A stretch of 64,000 nucleotides of DNA from Candidatus Melainabacteria bacterium MEL.A1 (lineage in GTDB: Bacteria > Cyanobacteriota > Vampirovibrionia > Gastranaerophilales > Gastranaerophilaceae). This document shows, piece after piece, positions 16,627-25,837 of this stretch. The translations under genes and the position numbers were made by a program. The notes under the pieces were generated by a model. That model searched no databases and was not told the origin of the DNA. It saw nothing but the letters and a program-made list of their open reading frames with translations. Within the stretch, counting starts at the first letter, position 1, and every line of letters begins with the position of its first letter. The stretch lies in the NCBI GenBank assembly GCA_001765415.1, contig CP017245.1, positions 1,116,001 to 1,180,000 on the forward strand, in the 5' to 3' direction.

Positions 16627-17577
16627 ATGGCGATATTAGATGTAAAAAATCTTAATCTGGGTTTTAATTGTGAATGCGGTTTTAGGCAAGCATTATTTGA
16701 TGTTTCTTTCAAACTTGAAAAAGGTGAAATGCACTCACTTGTCGGAGAATCCGGTTGTGGAAAATCAATTAGTGCAATGAGTATTTTAAATTTGCTACCC
16801 AAAACCGCAAAAATTACAAGCGGAGAGATAATTTATAATAACGAAAATTTATTATCAAAACCGCAATCAGCTATGCAAAAAATTAGAGGAGCTAAAATTG
16901 CACTAATCCCACAAGATCCTATGACCTCATTAAATCCTTTATACACAATCGGAAACCAGCTTTTAGAAGTCATTAAAATTCATCAAAACTTAAAAGGAGA
17001 ACAAGCTGAAAGGAGAGCTATTGAAGCACTTGAGGCTGTTCAAATTCCATGTGCAAGGGAGCGAATGAAGGCCTATCCACACGAATTTTCAGGCGGTATG
17101 AAACAACGTGCAATTATCGCTATGGCATTATGTTGTAATGCAGAAATTTTGATTGCAGATGAACCAACAACCGCACTAGATGTAACTATTCAGGCGCAAA
17201 TTATGTCTTTGCTAAAAGATATTCAAAAAAACAAAAACACATCAATTCTTTTGATTACACACGATTTGGCACTTGTTGGTGAAAATTCTGATAATGTATC
17301 AGTTATGTACGCTGGCAGAATTGTTGAAACTGCACCATCAAAAGAGTTTTTTGCAAATCCAAAACATCCATACACACAAGCACTTTTACGCTCACTTCCG
17401 TCAAACAAAAATTCTAAACTTGAAACAATTCAAGGTCAACCACCGACGATTTTGCAAGACATTTCAGGATGTCGTTTTCACCCGAGATGTGAAAAGTGTA
17501 TTGAAATTTGCACCGAAAAAATTCCGACACTTGACAATATCGCCGAAAACCACTATTGCGCTTGTTTTTGCAAGTAA
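16627..17577 (+). CDS. Oligopeptide/dipeptide-type ABC transporter ATP-binding protein
   Basis: A 316-residue ATPase of the DppD/OppD type. It has Walker A GESGCGKS, Q-loop PQDPMTSLNP, signature FSGGMKQR, Walker B ILIADEPTTALD, and the C-terminal oligopeptide-transporter extension with CRFHPRCEKCIEIC, whose cysteines bind an Fe-S cluster in related proteins. Two earlier in-frame ATGs exist (16609, 16621), but TATTAT at 16615-16620 lies 6 nt before 16627, so a leaderless start there is more consistent. No permease, second ATPase or binding protein is nearby, so partners must be encoded elsewhere. Confidence 0.9.
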   Translation: MAILDVKNLNLGFNCECGFRQALFDVSFKLEKGEMHSLVGESGCGKSISAMSILNLLPKTAKITSGEIIYNNENLLSKPQSAMQKIRGAKIALIPQDPMTSLNPLYTIGNQLLEVIKIHQNLKGEQAERRAIEALEAVQIPCARERMKAYPHEFSGGMKQRAIIAMALCCNAEILIADEPTTALDVTIQAQIMSLLKDIQKNKNTSILLITHDLALVGENSDNVSVMYAGRIVETAPSKEFFANPKHPYTQALLRSLPSNKNSKLETIQGQPPTILQDISGCRFHPRCEKCIEICTEKIPTLDNIAENHYCACFCK

Positions 17578-17587
17578 CAAATACTAA

Positions 17588-18652
17588 TTATTTTTTGCTT
17601 ACGTGAGAAGGACTATTTTCAACAGTTTTGTCTGCGCCATGCAAACATTTTAAAGCAATAGCCGCAATTGCAGCTATTCCAACCCCAACACCTATCAACA
17701 GAGTCTTTGATTTAGAAGGTTGAGATTTTGCATTAAACCAATTTTTATTAATAAATAATTCTTCTGCATTATCATAAAAGATTTTATTCAAAGCTTTTTC
17801 GCCTTCTTTTGGCTTGTCTGTATAAAATTCTTTTACCGTATCTTCAACAAAATCCGCAAATTTGCCATAATTATCCCTATTACCCATTTCTGTAATCGGA
17901 GTATCAGAGCCGAACAAAATTCTATCTGCACCAAGTTTTTTCAACGCTTGTTTTATAGTGTTTTTGTTCTGTTCAGCATTATCCCATAAATTTGTCAGCC
18001 AAGAAATATCAATAAACAAGTTTGATTTTCCAGCTTTTACAGAATTTGAAATATTATCAATTGTTCTAGCCATTTGTTCCGGTTGGCTTGCCAAATCAAT
18101 ATGATACAAGATAATAGGATGTTTCGGGTGTTGTTCTGCAAGCTTTATAATCTCAACAGGGTCAGACTTCCCATCTGTTATGGAGTGAAAAACACAAGGC
18201 AATCCTTTCTTTTCTGCCAACGTAATATATTTTGAATAAATGTCAAAATTATCCTTAATAGCTTTATTCGTATTAGACGGATGGAATTTCAATCCATAAA
18301 ACTTGTTTTTATCCAACAGTTTTTCCGCAACGGTTGTATCTTGCGCAATACCGGGTTGGCAAGACAATAGTGGCAACAACTTAACGTTATCATTCCCCTT
18401 CATTGCGATAATTTCTTTTGCAGATTCAATTTCAGAACAAAATGTATCTTGCCCAAGCGCATTCAATCCTGAAAGCGAACTTACAAGCACTTTTTTTACA
18501 TTATTCGGCTCGACAGTATCAATAATATTTTGAGAATTATATGTAACTTTTCGCCCATTATCATACATCGTGCCAATATGACCTTGAACATCAAATTTCT
18601 TCCTGTTAGAACCAAATGACGGATTACTAAAACTTGTTTTTTGAATTTTCAT
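17588..18652 (-). CDS. Amidohydrolase-family (metal-dependent hydrolase) protein with C-terminal membrane helix
   Basis: A 354-residue protein resembling amidohydrolase-2/TIM-barrel hydrolases: FDVQGHIGTM near the N-terminus, YGLKFHPS, CVFHSITDG, ILYHIDLAS and RILFGSDTP fit the barrel strands and the final metal Asp. The usual HxH is reduced to one His (QGHIG), so catalysis is uncertain. A single hydrophobic helix (about 318-337) and a short basic tail end the protein. The N-terminus reads SNPSFGSNRKKF, the PSF-G type motif shared with two other proteins here. It is a separate unit between the ABC ATPase and bioY. Confidence 0.75.
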   Translation of the reverse strand: MKIQKTSFSNPSFGSNRKKFDVQGHIGTMYDNGRKVTYNSQNIIDTVEPNNVKKVLVSSLSGLNALGQDTFCSEIESAKEIIAMKGNDNVKLLPLLSCQPGIAQDTTVAEKLLDKNKFYGLKFHPSNTNKAIKDNFDIYSKYITLAEKKGLPCVFHSITDGKSDPVEIIKLAEQHPKHPIILYHIDLASQPEQMARTIDNISNSVKAGKSNLFIDISWLTNLWDNAEQNKNTIKQALKKLGADRILFGSDTPITEMGNRDNYGKFADFVEDTVKEFYTDKPKEGEKALNKIFYDNAEELFINKNWFNAKSQPSKSKTLLIGVGVGIAAIAAIALKCLHGADKTVENSPSHVSKK

Positions 18653-18687
18653 TGTATTACCCCTTTTATGTCTGATAGATTTTCAAT

Positions 18688-19350
18688 CTACATAAAGAAC
18701 CACAAAATAATTTTTGCGTACTTTGCAATAAACACTGCTGCAAAACTAAACACAAGGTCATAAATGATTTTTGCTCCACTTTGCGAGCAAATCCAACCGC
18801 TCATAAAAGTCCAACCGTCGTGTTTTAACCCAGCAATAAATAACATATACAAAATTCCAATAATATGGATTGTCAACACTCCAACAAGCACAGCATGTAG
18901 AATATTTCTATTTGAAAATCCACTTTTTAATATTGAACCCGCAAAAAATATTGCCGGAATATAAGCTAAAATATATCCAAAACTGTATTCAAAAATATAT
19001 TTTGGGCCTCCTCCGAGAGCAAAAACCGGAATTACAAAAAGACCAAGTAAAATATATAACAAAACACTTGTTATACCAAATTTTCTGCCCAAAAACGCAC
19101 CTATAAACATCACAACCGGAACTTGTGGAATAAGTTTATACGTATGTAAAAAATCTTGTACACTCAACTGCTCACCGCTAAAAAGACCAGAAGGCAAGAT
19201 AAAATGTGTTACATTAAACTGAGTAAATGTGGCAAGAATTAGTAAAAAAGTGCAACATAAAATCAGCAATAAACTTCCAAATGATAATCTTATACCTTCA
19301 ATCTGTTTTTTTACAACTCTAATTTTTGGTGCGGCAGTGTTATTAGTCAT
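18688..19350 (-). CDS. bioY: BioY-family biotin transporter substrate-binding protein
   Basis: A 220-residue integral membrane protein with about six helices. The conserved block IPQVPVVMFIGAFLGRKFG...LLYILLGLFVIPVFALGGG and the FGYILAYIPA segment match BioY, the S component of ECF biotin transporters. The N-terminal 20 residues are basic and cytoplasmic. Its ATG overlaps the rimI stop by 4 bp, so the two are co-translated. No ECF ATPase (A/A') or T component lies nearby; BioY may work with shared modules or alone. Confidence 0.8.
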   Translation of the reverse strand: MTNNTAAPKIRVVKKQIEGIRLSFGSLLLILCCTFLLILATFTQFNVTHFILPSGLFSGEQLSVQDFLHTYKLIPQVPVVMFIGAFLGRKFGITSVLLYILLGLFVIPVFALGGGPKYIFEYSFGYILAYIPAIFFAGSILKSGFSNRNILHAVLVGVLTIHIIGILYMLFIAGLKHDGWTFMSGWICSQSGAKIIYDLVFSFAAVFIAKYAKIILWFFM

Positions 19351-19880
19351 AAAATATTAATTTTCCCCTTTAAATCAGCGATATTTTTTTCATATCCTAA
19401 CTTAAATTTATCGTAAAAAATGTTTTCTGTCCACATTATTAAGGCATCTTCATTATTATCCTGATAATACCCTTTGCGTGTTCCTAGCGACTTAAAGCCA
19501 TATTTCTCATAAAGTCCGATAGCAGGCTTGTTCCCGACACGAACTTCTAATGTAATATATTTTGCCATATTTCGATAACATTCATCAATAATAGCCGTCA
19601 AAAGAGCTTCACCAACATGTTTTTGACGAAAATCAGGATGAACAGCAATATTTGTAATATGAGATTCTTCAAGAATTTGCCAACATCCGCAATATCCAAT
19701 CAAATCACCATTTTCATTAAATGCACAAAAATATCTTGCCAAATCATTAGAAAGTTCACTCAAAAAAGAATCCTTTGACCAATGGTGCGGACCGTATGCT
19801 TTTTCTTCAATGGCAATTACGTTATCCACATCCACTTTTTCCATTGACTTGATTTTTATAGACAAAATTCCATTTTCCAT
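19347..19880 (-). CDS. rimI: Ribosomal-protein-alanine N-acetyltransferase-like (RimI)
   Basis: A 177-residue GNAT acetyltransferase. Residues 10-150 contain the RimI signature: WSKDSFLSEL, ITNIAVHPDFRQKHVGEALL (acetyl-CoA pyrophosphate loop) and LEVRVGNKPAIGLYEKYGF. It probably acetylates the N-terminal Ala of a ribosomal protein. TGC-TAAAAT sits 6 nt before the ATG on this strand with no ribosome-binding site, pointing to a leaderless mRNA. It is first in a two-gene unit with bioY. Confidence 0.88.
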   Translation of the reverse strand: MENGILSIKIKSMEKVDVDNVIAIEEKAYGPHHWSKDSFLSELSNDLARYFCAFNENGDLIGYCGCWQILEESHITNIAVHPDFRQKHVGEALLTAIIDECYRNMAKYITLEVRVGNKPAIGLYEKYGFKSLGTRKGYYQDNNEDALIMWTENIFYDKFKLGYEKNIADLKGKINIL

Positions 19881-19969
19881 AACTCGATTTTAGCATAAAG
19901 CGAATTATATGAAAAGATACGCTTTTATTTGCTTATTTACTTATTCATTTTAAATGCTATAATAAACCT
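19881..19969. promoter_or_regulatory. Divergent pair of leaderless promoters (rimI / engB)
   Basis: On the minus strand TGC-TAAAAT (19895-19887) ends 6 nt before the rimI ATG. On the plus strand TGC-TATAAT (19955-19963) ends 6 nt before the engB ATG. Both are extended -10 elements and neither gene has a Shine-Dalgarno sequence. Confidence 0.65.
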
Positions 19970-20560
19970 ATGGCTATGAAATATATGCAAGCAAAATTTT
20001 TAATAAGTGCAGAAAAATTATCACAGTGTCCAGAATACACACTACCTGAATTTCCGTTATTGGGTCGTTCTAATGTCGGAAAATCTTCTTTTATCAATGG
20101 ACTTGCAAATCACAAAAAATTAGCTAAAACCTCAAACACACCTGGTAAAACAAGGCTAATAAATTTCTTTGATTTTTCTAACAAATTTATGCTTGCAGAT
20201 TTGCCGGGATATGGATATGCAAAAGTTTCAAAAGAAGCGCAAAACCGTTGGCAAAAATATTTGGAAGAATATTTATTGGAAAGAAAACAAATCACATCTC
20301 TTATTCAACTTGTTGATGGCAGACATGACATTCAAAAAAATGATTTTCAAATGCGTGAATGGGTAATGGCTTATGATTTGCCGATTTTCACTATTATTAC
20401 AAAAATAGATTACGTACCAAAATCAAAAACTTTAAATGTCATAAAGAATGTTGAAAAACAGTTTGGCGGAGTAGTTTTACCATTCAGCGCAATTGATAAT
20501 AGATATAATGAAAAGATTTTTGACCATATTCTGAATTTTAGCAAAGAAGAAGGTTTTTAA
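19970..20560 (+). CDS. engB: Ribosome biogenesis GTPase EngB (YsxC/YihA)
   Basis: A 196-residue TrmE-Era-type GTPase needed for large-subunit assembly. G1 GRSNVGKSS, G2 region TSNTPGKT, G3 DLPGYGYA, G4 TKID and G5 PFSA are all in place, and the length is typical. The ATG lies 6 nt after an extended -10 (TGCTATAAT), so the mRNA is probably leaderless. The 3' end overlaps the convergent DtxR-family gene by 4 bp. Confidence 0.95.
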   Translation: MAMKYMQAKFLISAEKLSQCPEYTLPEFPLLGRSNVGKSSFINGLANHKKLAKTSNTPGKTRLINFFDFSNKFMLADLPGYGYAKVSKEAQNRWQKYLEEYLLERKQITSLIQLVDGRHDIQKNDFQMREWVMAYDLPIFTIITKIDYVPKSKTLNVIKNVEKQFGGVVLPFSAIDNRYNEKIFDHILNFSKEEGF

Positions 20561-20973
20561 TTGTTTTCATACAAGTTTTTAATATCTTCTTTAGCATTGT
20601 TTTTTATATAATTTGTTAATTTAATCATATTACCAAATATTTTTTCTGATACAATATGTTCCATTTTACACGCCAATTCAAGAGCTTCGTCTTTTTCAGT
20701 CCCCAAAACTTCAACAAAAAATAAAGCAATATTTTCGTGTTTTGTTAGAATATTCTTCGCAATTTTTTCGCCCTCACTAGTCAAAGTTATTGGTGAATAT
20801 GGCGCATAATTAATCAATTTTTTTGTAGAAAGAATGTTCAAAGCTCCTGTTACAGAAGCTTTTTTTACCTTCAATTCGTTTGCAATATCGGTAACTTTTG
20901 CCTGCCCGTTTTTCAAAACTTGAATATAAATTTCTTCAATATAATCTTCCAAACTTACAGATAATTTTTCCAT
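20557..20973 (-). CDS. DtxR/MntR-family metal-dependent regulator
   Basis: A 138-residue regulator. The winged helix-turn-helix (LEDYIEEIYIQVLKNGQAKV...LKVKKASVTGALNIL) and the dimerisation/metal domain (GTEKDEALELACKMEHIVS) follow the DtxR/MntR pattern; CKMEHIVS carries the usual metal-ligand Cys/Glu/His set. It lacks the SH3-like third domain, as MntR does. It likely represses metal-uptake genes when iron or manganese is plentiful. It directly follows gph (1-base spacing) and is presumably co-transcribed with it. Confidence 0.9.
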   Translation of the reverse strand: MEKLSVSLEDYIEEIYIQVLKNGQAKVTDIANELKVKKASVTGALNILSTKKLINYAPYSPITLTSEGEKIAKNILTKHENIALFFVEVLGTEKDEALELACKMEHIVSEKIFGNMIKLTNYIKNNAKEDIKNLYENN

Positions 20974-21618
20974 TTACATTCTCCCGATTGTTTCGATTAA
21001 TTCAAGCGGATTATCAATAATATATTTTGCACCAATCAAATCTTTTTTGTCACGAAAACCCCAAGTTACACCAATACAAGGTAAATCCGCATTTTTGGCA
21101 GTTGCAACATCAACCTCAGAATCGCCAATATAAACTGATGTAGATTTTTCGACATTTAATATTTTCATTGCTTTGAAAACGCCATCAGGAGCTGGTTTTT
21201 TCGGAACATCATCAGCTTGACCGATTGCAACATCAACTAAATTGGTAAAATATTTTTCGCACAACTCCTTTACTGCAGAATCGAATTTGTTAGACACAAC
21301 GGCGATTTTCAGCCCTTTATGACTTAACTTCTTTAGTATCTCTAAGATACTATTGTAGGGTTTTGTATGGTTATACATATTTTTCGAATAATGTTGTTTA
21401 AAAATTGCCAAACATTTTTCCGTAGTTTCGGCATCACAATCAGTTGGAACTGCACGCTCTATCAACTTTCTCACGCCATTACCAACAAATTTTCTTATTT
21501 CTTCAAGAGTTCTTGTCGGGAAACCAAATTGTTCTAGTGCGTAATTCGTACTATCTTTAAGGTCTTCCAATGTATTCAATAAAGTTCCGTCAAGGTCAAA
21601 AATCGCAGTCTTAATCAT
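20974..21618 (-). CDS. gph: HAD-family phosphatase, phosphoglycolate phosphatase-like
   Basis: A 214-residue haloacid dehalogenase-type phosphatase. Motif I is FDLDGTLLNT, with the nucleophile and acid/base Asp; a helical cap follows; motif II is VVSNKF, then KKPAPDG and motif IV YIGDSEVDV. The closest type is Gph/PpaX. TGT-TAGAAT ends 6 nt before the ATG with no ribosome-binding site, so the gene seems to be transcribed leaderless, separately from the aryl-polyene operon that ends 23 bp upstream. Confidence 0.88.
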   Translation of the reverse strand: MIKTAIFDLDGTLLNTLEDLKDSTNYALEQFGFPTRTLEEIRKFVGNGVRKLIERAVPTDCDAETTEKCLAIFKQHYSKNMYNHTKPYNSILEILKKLSHKGLKIAVVSNKFDSAVKELCEKYFTNLVDVAIGQADDVPKKPAPDGVFKAMKILNVEKSTSVYIGDSEVDVATAKNADLPCIGVTWGFRDKKDLIGAKYIIDNPLELIETIGRM

Positions 21619-21640
21619 AATGTAATTCTAACATGAAATT

Positions 21641-22573
21641 TTATTCTAAGAACAAATCGTAAAAATGATAAAATTGAAGCGGATATTTTTTAGTTAAATC
21701 TTCTAAAAATTCCACATATTGTTTTTCCAACTCCGCCAATCTCTCTTGTCGACTTCCTTTAAATTCAAATTTTTTCAAGTGAATTTTGTATTTATTATTT
21801 TTTTCAGCCGTACAAACAATAAAATATATTGGCGCACCCAAAATTAGAGCAAACTTGAATGCTCCTATCGGAAAGCCCATCTTTTGCCCCAAAAATTTAG
21901 ATGTAAACGTCGCATTTTCATTATGCGCAGAAGTCCTATCCCCCGCAATAAAAAGAATTTCACCATTATCCAATTTTTCTTTAATCTCAATTGAAGTTGT
22001 AACATCTATATTTTCTACAGGATAAGCGGTAATCGGGTTATCAGAAGATATTGAATTTATAAAGTTTTTAAAAATTTGACATTGTTGCGCTTCCAAAAAC
22101 AAATTTACCCTGATATCATCAATAACTTCACCTGAACGAAAAAAAGTTCGCATCGCATTGATATTACCAAGATGAGAACATAAAAAATACAATCCTTTTT
22201 TATTTAAAAGGTCATCATAGAGTATTTTTTGAACATTTTCATCTGCAAAATAAATGTCCTCAAATGAAAAATTGTCAGTAAACATTTCCATATTATCAAC
22301 AAGACTGTATGAATAATTCAAAAAGTGCCTAAATGATTGAATTAAGCCACCATTTCCAGTAGCTATTTTCAAATATTTTTGAGAATATTTTCTTACTTTT
22401 CCCGCACCTAAAAACGCAAAAAGAGTTACAAAAAACACTATAAATTTTACAGGTTTTTTCCCAACAAATTTATAAATATACCACAACAATAGCAAACGTT
22501 TTCGCCCTGCAGCCTGTTCTTTTATTTCAAACCATTTTTGATTATCGTTTTCGCCCAATTCTTCCCTCAACAC
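21641..22573 (-). CDS. LpxL-like acyltransferase of the aryl-polyene cluster (ApeJ-like)
   Basis: A 310-residue membrane-associated acyltransferase. A membrane helix (about 42-62) follows WFEIKEQAAGRKR, a segment typical of the COG4261 acyltransferases found in aryl-polyene clusters. The HxxxxD-like motif appears as CSHLGNINAMR and a later IAGDRTSAHN block is conserved. It is expected to transfer an acyl group, possibly assembling the polyene onto a lipid, at the inner membrane. It is the last gene of the long minus-strand operon and overlaps the methyltransferase by 7 bp. Confidence 0.8.
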   Translation of the reverse strand: MLREELGENDNQKWFEIKEQAAGRKRLLLLWYIYKFVGKKPVKFIVFFVTLFAFLGAGKVRKYSQKYLKIATGNGGLIQSFRHFLNYSYSLVDNMEMFTDNFSFEDIYFADENVQKILYDDLLNKKGLYFLCSHLGNINAMRTFFRSGEVIDDIRVNLFLEAQQCQIFKNFINSISSDNPITAYPVENIDVTTSIEIKEKLDNGEILFIAGDRTSAHNENATFTSKFLGQKMGFPIGAFKFALILGAPIYFIVCTAEKNNKYKIHLKKFEFKGSRQERLAELEKQYVEFLEDLTKKYPLQFYHFYDLFLE

Positions 22574-23613
22574 AACTCTAGCAAAGTATAATCATGAACA
22601 CCAATATTTTCGTGCTTTTTATGGATTTTCAAACCTGCTTTATGCGCCATTTCAATCATTCGTTTTTCAGAATACATTTTACTGTTTCCGTTTGCCATAC
22701 ATGTAAAATATAATGAAATATGAACTAGCGAATATGTTGCACCATCAAACAATTGTTTGTCCGTAAAAGGTTCTAAAATAAAGACTTTTGTACCATCTTG
22801 CATTGAATTTTTTACGTTAGAAAGAATTGTCACAACCTGTTCTTCGGAAAAACAATCCAAAAATTGGCTCATAAATACTGCACCTGAAAGCTCTGGAAGA
22901 TTATCTTTCAAAATATTCAGCCCAAAGAAATTTAATCTTTCATTTTTGAGGTGTTTTTTCGCTTCCTCGATATTTTCTGGCAAGTCAATCATATTAACTT
23001 TCAGTTTTTTGTCAAATTCAAGACAAGCACATTCAAATTTTCCTGTATTTCCGCCAATATCAAAGATTTGAGAAGGAGAATTTTCACAAATAATTTTTAA
23101 AACTTCCTCAAAGCATCTGTCAGAATAAAAGTGATCAAACTCAAACCAGCTCTTTTGCATGCTTTTGGGCAACAAATGCAAAGCGTTATATATCGTTTCA
23201 TAATCTCCGACAAACTTTCTCAACCCAACCGGTTCAGCTTTTTCAAAAGAATTTGCAAGTTCTGATGCCCCAAGATAACAAACATCGTTTGTAAAATTGA
23301 AATTAACCCTAGTCATCTCATTATGCAAAAACGCTGCCCCGACAAGACTTGTGGAATATCTATTTTCAGTTTTTACAACAATTCCACAAGTATAAGCCAC
23401 TTCTAACAAGGTTTCTGCTGTATATTTAGAAACACCGCAATTTTCTATAACTTGCTCAACAGTTGACGAATTTTCGTCTAAAAACTCCAAAATTCCAAAC
23501 TTTAACATTGTCGCTACTGCCTGAAAAGTCAATGGCGCAAAAGCTATTTTTTGAGCGTCAGCAAGTGCTTTTATATGTGGAGATACGTGCCTTTTTATAC
23601 GTCTATATTTCAT
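22567..23613 (-). CDS. SAM-dependent methyltransferase (ApeB-like)
   Basis: A 348-residue class I methyltransferase. The N-terminal helical dimerisation region (FQAVATMLKFGILEFL) resembles small-molecule O-methyltransferases; the Rossmann motif I is FDIGGNTGKF at about 190, and GAVFMSQFLDCFSEEQ is the post-II region. In aryl-polyene clusters such an enzyme methylates the aromatic head group; the substrate here is inferred from context only. It overlaps both neighbours (11 bp with the exporter, 7 bp with the acyltransferase). Confidence 0.82.
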   Translation of the reverse strand: MKYRRIKRHVSPHIKALADAQKIAFAPLTFQAVATMLKFGILEFLDENSSTVEQVIENCGVSKYTAETLLEVAYTCGIVVKTENRYSTSLVGAAFLHNEMTRVNFNFTNDVCYLGASELANSFEKAEPVGLRKFVGDYETIYNALHLLPKSMQKSWFEFDHFYSDRCFEEVLKIICENSPSQIFDIGGNTGKFECACLEFDKKLKVNMIDLPENIEEAKKHLKNERLNFFGLNILKDNLPELSGAVFMSQFLDCFSEEQVVTILSNVKNSMQDGTKVFILEPFTDKQLFDGATYSLVHISLYFTCMANGNSKMYSEKRMIEMAHKAGLKIHKKHENIGVHDYTLLELC

Positions 23614-25837
23614 TTTTACCCTTTATTATATCTTTCTTTATCAATTTTAAACTAAAAATATAAGAACTCAAAAGTCCTAGTGCCAAAACTGTTCCGAGTG
23701 AACTTATGAGCTTAAAACCTGCAAAAGCCAATAGCACAAATGAAAATACAGTTGTTATGCAAGACAAAAATACGGAATCCCCTGATTTTTCAGGATTTGT
23801 AAATCTGAAAACAGAATAATCAAGTCCAAAACCGATTATCAAAAATATTGCAAGCAAGTGGAAAAGATTAATAGGACAATCAAATATCACCAACATTCCA
23901 AACACAAAAATAACCGAACAAATTGATGGTAAAAGAATTATTAATCCTGATTTTTTGTCATAAATTTTTGCTAATAAAATATACAACAACCCAAAAATCG
24001 GAATTAGCAATTCCAAACAAACCCTTCTACAATGCCTTATTTGAGATGAAATATCTTTCTGAAAATTAATTATCTTAACTCCATCAATATTTTTCCCGCT
24101 ATAATCAGAAACTAGCATCATTGAAGTATTTTTATCTATTAAAAAATTATTTTTCATAAATTCAAAATCTTTGTTCACAGTCAAAAATTTATCTGACATA
24201 TTTTGATTTAGCAATTGAACACGTTTTGCCGGCGGTAAAAATATTGCAAAATCATTCAAATTCTTTTTATATAATTCTTTTATCAGGTATTGGTTTGATT
24301 TTTGGCGTTTTTGTGACGGAACATATTTACTCAGTGATTGATATTCTGTATCACCCAATTTATCCGCAATTTGTTCCTCTTTTTGCAAAATATCTTCCAA
24401 ATTATCACCCTTCACAACAAAAATAGACGTATCGCCATTAGAACCCATAATTTCCGTAAACAATTTTTCTGCATTAAGAAGATTTTTCGGCGGAGTGTAC
24501 ATGTTTTTGATATTATCATCAAAATGAACATTAAAAATAACTAGAAAAAGAAAAATTACAAACACTGTAGAAGCGCAAAAACGTAAATGTTTTAAGTTAA
24601 TTTTATTGGCAATATTAAATTTAGTTTTTAAAACTTGCATTGACTGCCAAATTTTAACAGATAAAGATTGTCCCCCTTTGCTCCCAAACATCTTTGCATC
24701 TTTCATAATTGGATAAAATAACACCACAATCCCATAAACCGTTATCAAACCTGTTATTGTAAAAACAGAAATTTGTTTTAACAAAATAAAATTTGCAAAC
24801 AAAAGAATTAAAAATGCACTCACTGTCGTAATCAAGCTCACTGTAAGACTTTTAAAGATTTTGCTAATTGCAGTATTTCCATCTTTTTCCTCTTTCAAAG
24901 TCACAAAATAATGTAAAGAATAATCCACACAAACACCTATCAATGTTGTTGAAAAAACAAATGTCAAAATGTGTATATCTTTAAAAATCAATGCCGTAAC
25001 GCAGTATCCGGAAAAAATCCCCACTCCAATACTCAGCGCAATCGGAACAAGAGGCATTAGCGAGCCGAAATACAGGAATATAAGCGCAATTACAAACAAA
25101 GTAGACAATATACAAATCAAATTAATTTCGAAAATAGAATGGCTACTTGCGAAATACGAATGTATTGGTGCGCCGGTCAAATAAACTTTTACACCATCTT
25201 TACTCAAATTTTTTTGGAGATTGACTAATTTTTCTATTTCGGTATTCAAAACCGTCGGAGATAACGCCAAATCACTCGACACATCAAGCTTTATCAGACT
25301 ATAATATTTATCATTATACTGAATTGGTGAAAAATTCGTCGGCATTTGAGTATTACCGGACAAATTCATAACAAAATCTGTCAATAACAAAAATGGATCA
25401 TCATCAATTGAACCTATCGGTGGCATTACTGGATTATACAAAGTTTCATAAGAATTTTCGATAACTTTATCAAACTGTTTATTCATTAACAGTTTACGAG
25501 TTTTGTTTGATAATAAATTGTTATGATATTTTTCAAGATCCTCCAAAATCCCAGTAATATTTACGTCTGATGTTTGCATTTTATTTTTATCAATTTGAGC
25601 ATAAAACATTTTTGATGTATTTTCAGCTTTTTGCGGATCGTCACTTTCCACAATTACATTAACTTTTGCCGAAAATCTACTGCTCAAATCTACCAACAAA
25701 TTGTCTTGTGTTGATGAAAAAATCGCTTTTAAAATATTAGTTTCTGTATGTGCAGGTCTAAAAAATACCAGTAAACCAAGAGTTACAAGGATTAAGATAA
25801 AAACTATTCTAAAAATATTGATTAATTTATTCCGCAT
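23603..25837 (-). CDS. MMPL/RND-family lipid exporter (ApeM-like)
   Basis: A 744-residue protein with two repeated halves, each a membrane helix, a large periplasmic loop and five clustered helices, as in MMPL/HAE2 exporters. The first helix is at about 10-27; helix bundles lie near 235-390 and 640-740. GVCVDYSLHYF and GFGLDYSVFRF are the paired proton-relay-type motifs. Such exporters move the aryl-polyene lipid to the outer leaflet with a LolA-like partner, encoded directly upstream with a 16-bp overlap. Confidence 0.88.
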   Translation of the reverse strand: MRNKLINIFRIVFILILVTLGLLVFFRPAHTETNILKAIFSSTQDNLLVDLSSRFSAKVNVIVESDDPQKAENTSKMFYAQIDKNKMQTSDVNITGILEDLEKYHNNLLSNKTRKLLMNKQFDKVIENSYETLYNPVMPPIGSIDDDPFLLLTDFVMNLSGNTQMPTNFSPIQYNDKYYSLIKLDVSSDLALSPTVLNTEIEKLVNLQKNLSKDGVKVYLTGAPIHSYFASSHSIFEINLICILSTLFVIALIFLYFGSLMPLVPIALSIGVGIFSGYCVTALIFKDIHILTFVFSTTLIGVCVDYSLHYFVTLKEEKDGNTAISKIFKSLTVSLITTVSAFLILLFANFILLKQISVFTITGLITVYGIVVLFYPIMKDAKMFGSKGGQSLSVKIWQSMQVLKTKFNIANKINLKHLRFCASTVFVIFLFLVIFNVHFDDNIKNMYTPPKNLLNAEKLFTEIMGSNGDTSIFVVKGDNLEDILQKEEQIADKLGDTEYQSLSKYVPSQKRQKSNQYLIKELYKKNLNDFAIFLPPAKRVQLLNQNMSDKFLTVNKDFEFMKNNFLIDKNTSMMLVSDYSGKNIDGVKIINFQKDISSQIRHCRRVCLELLIPIFGLLYILLAKIYDKKSGLIILLPSICSVIFVFGMLVIFDCPINLFHLLAIFLIIGFGLDYSVFRFTNPEKSGDSVFLSCITTVFSFVLLAFAGFKLISSLGTVLALGLLSSYIFSLKLIKKDIIKGKNEI

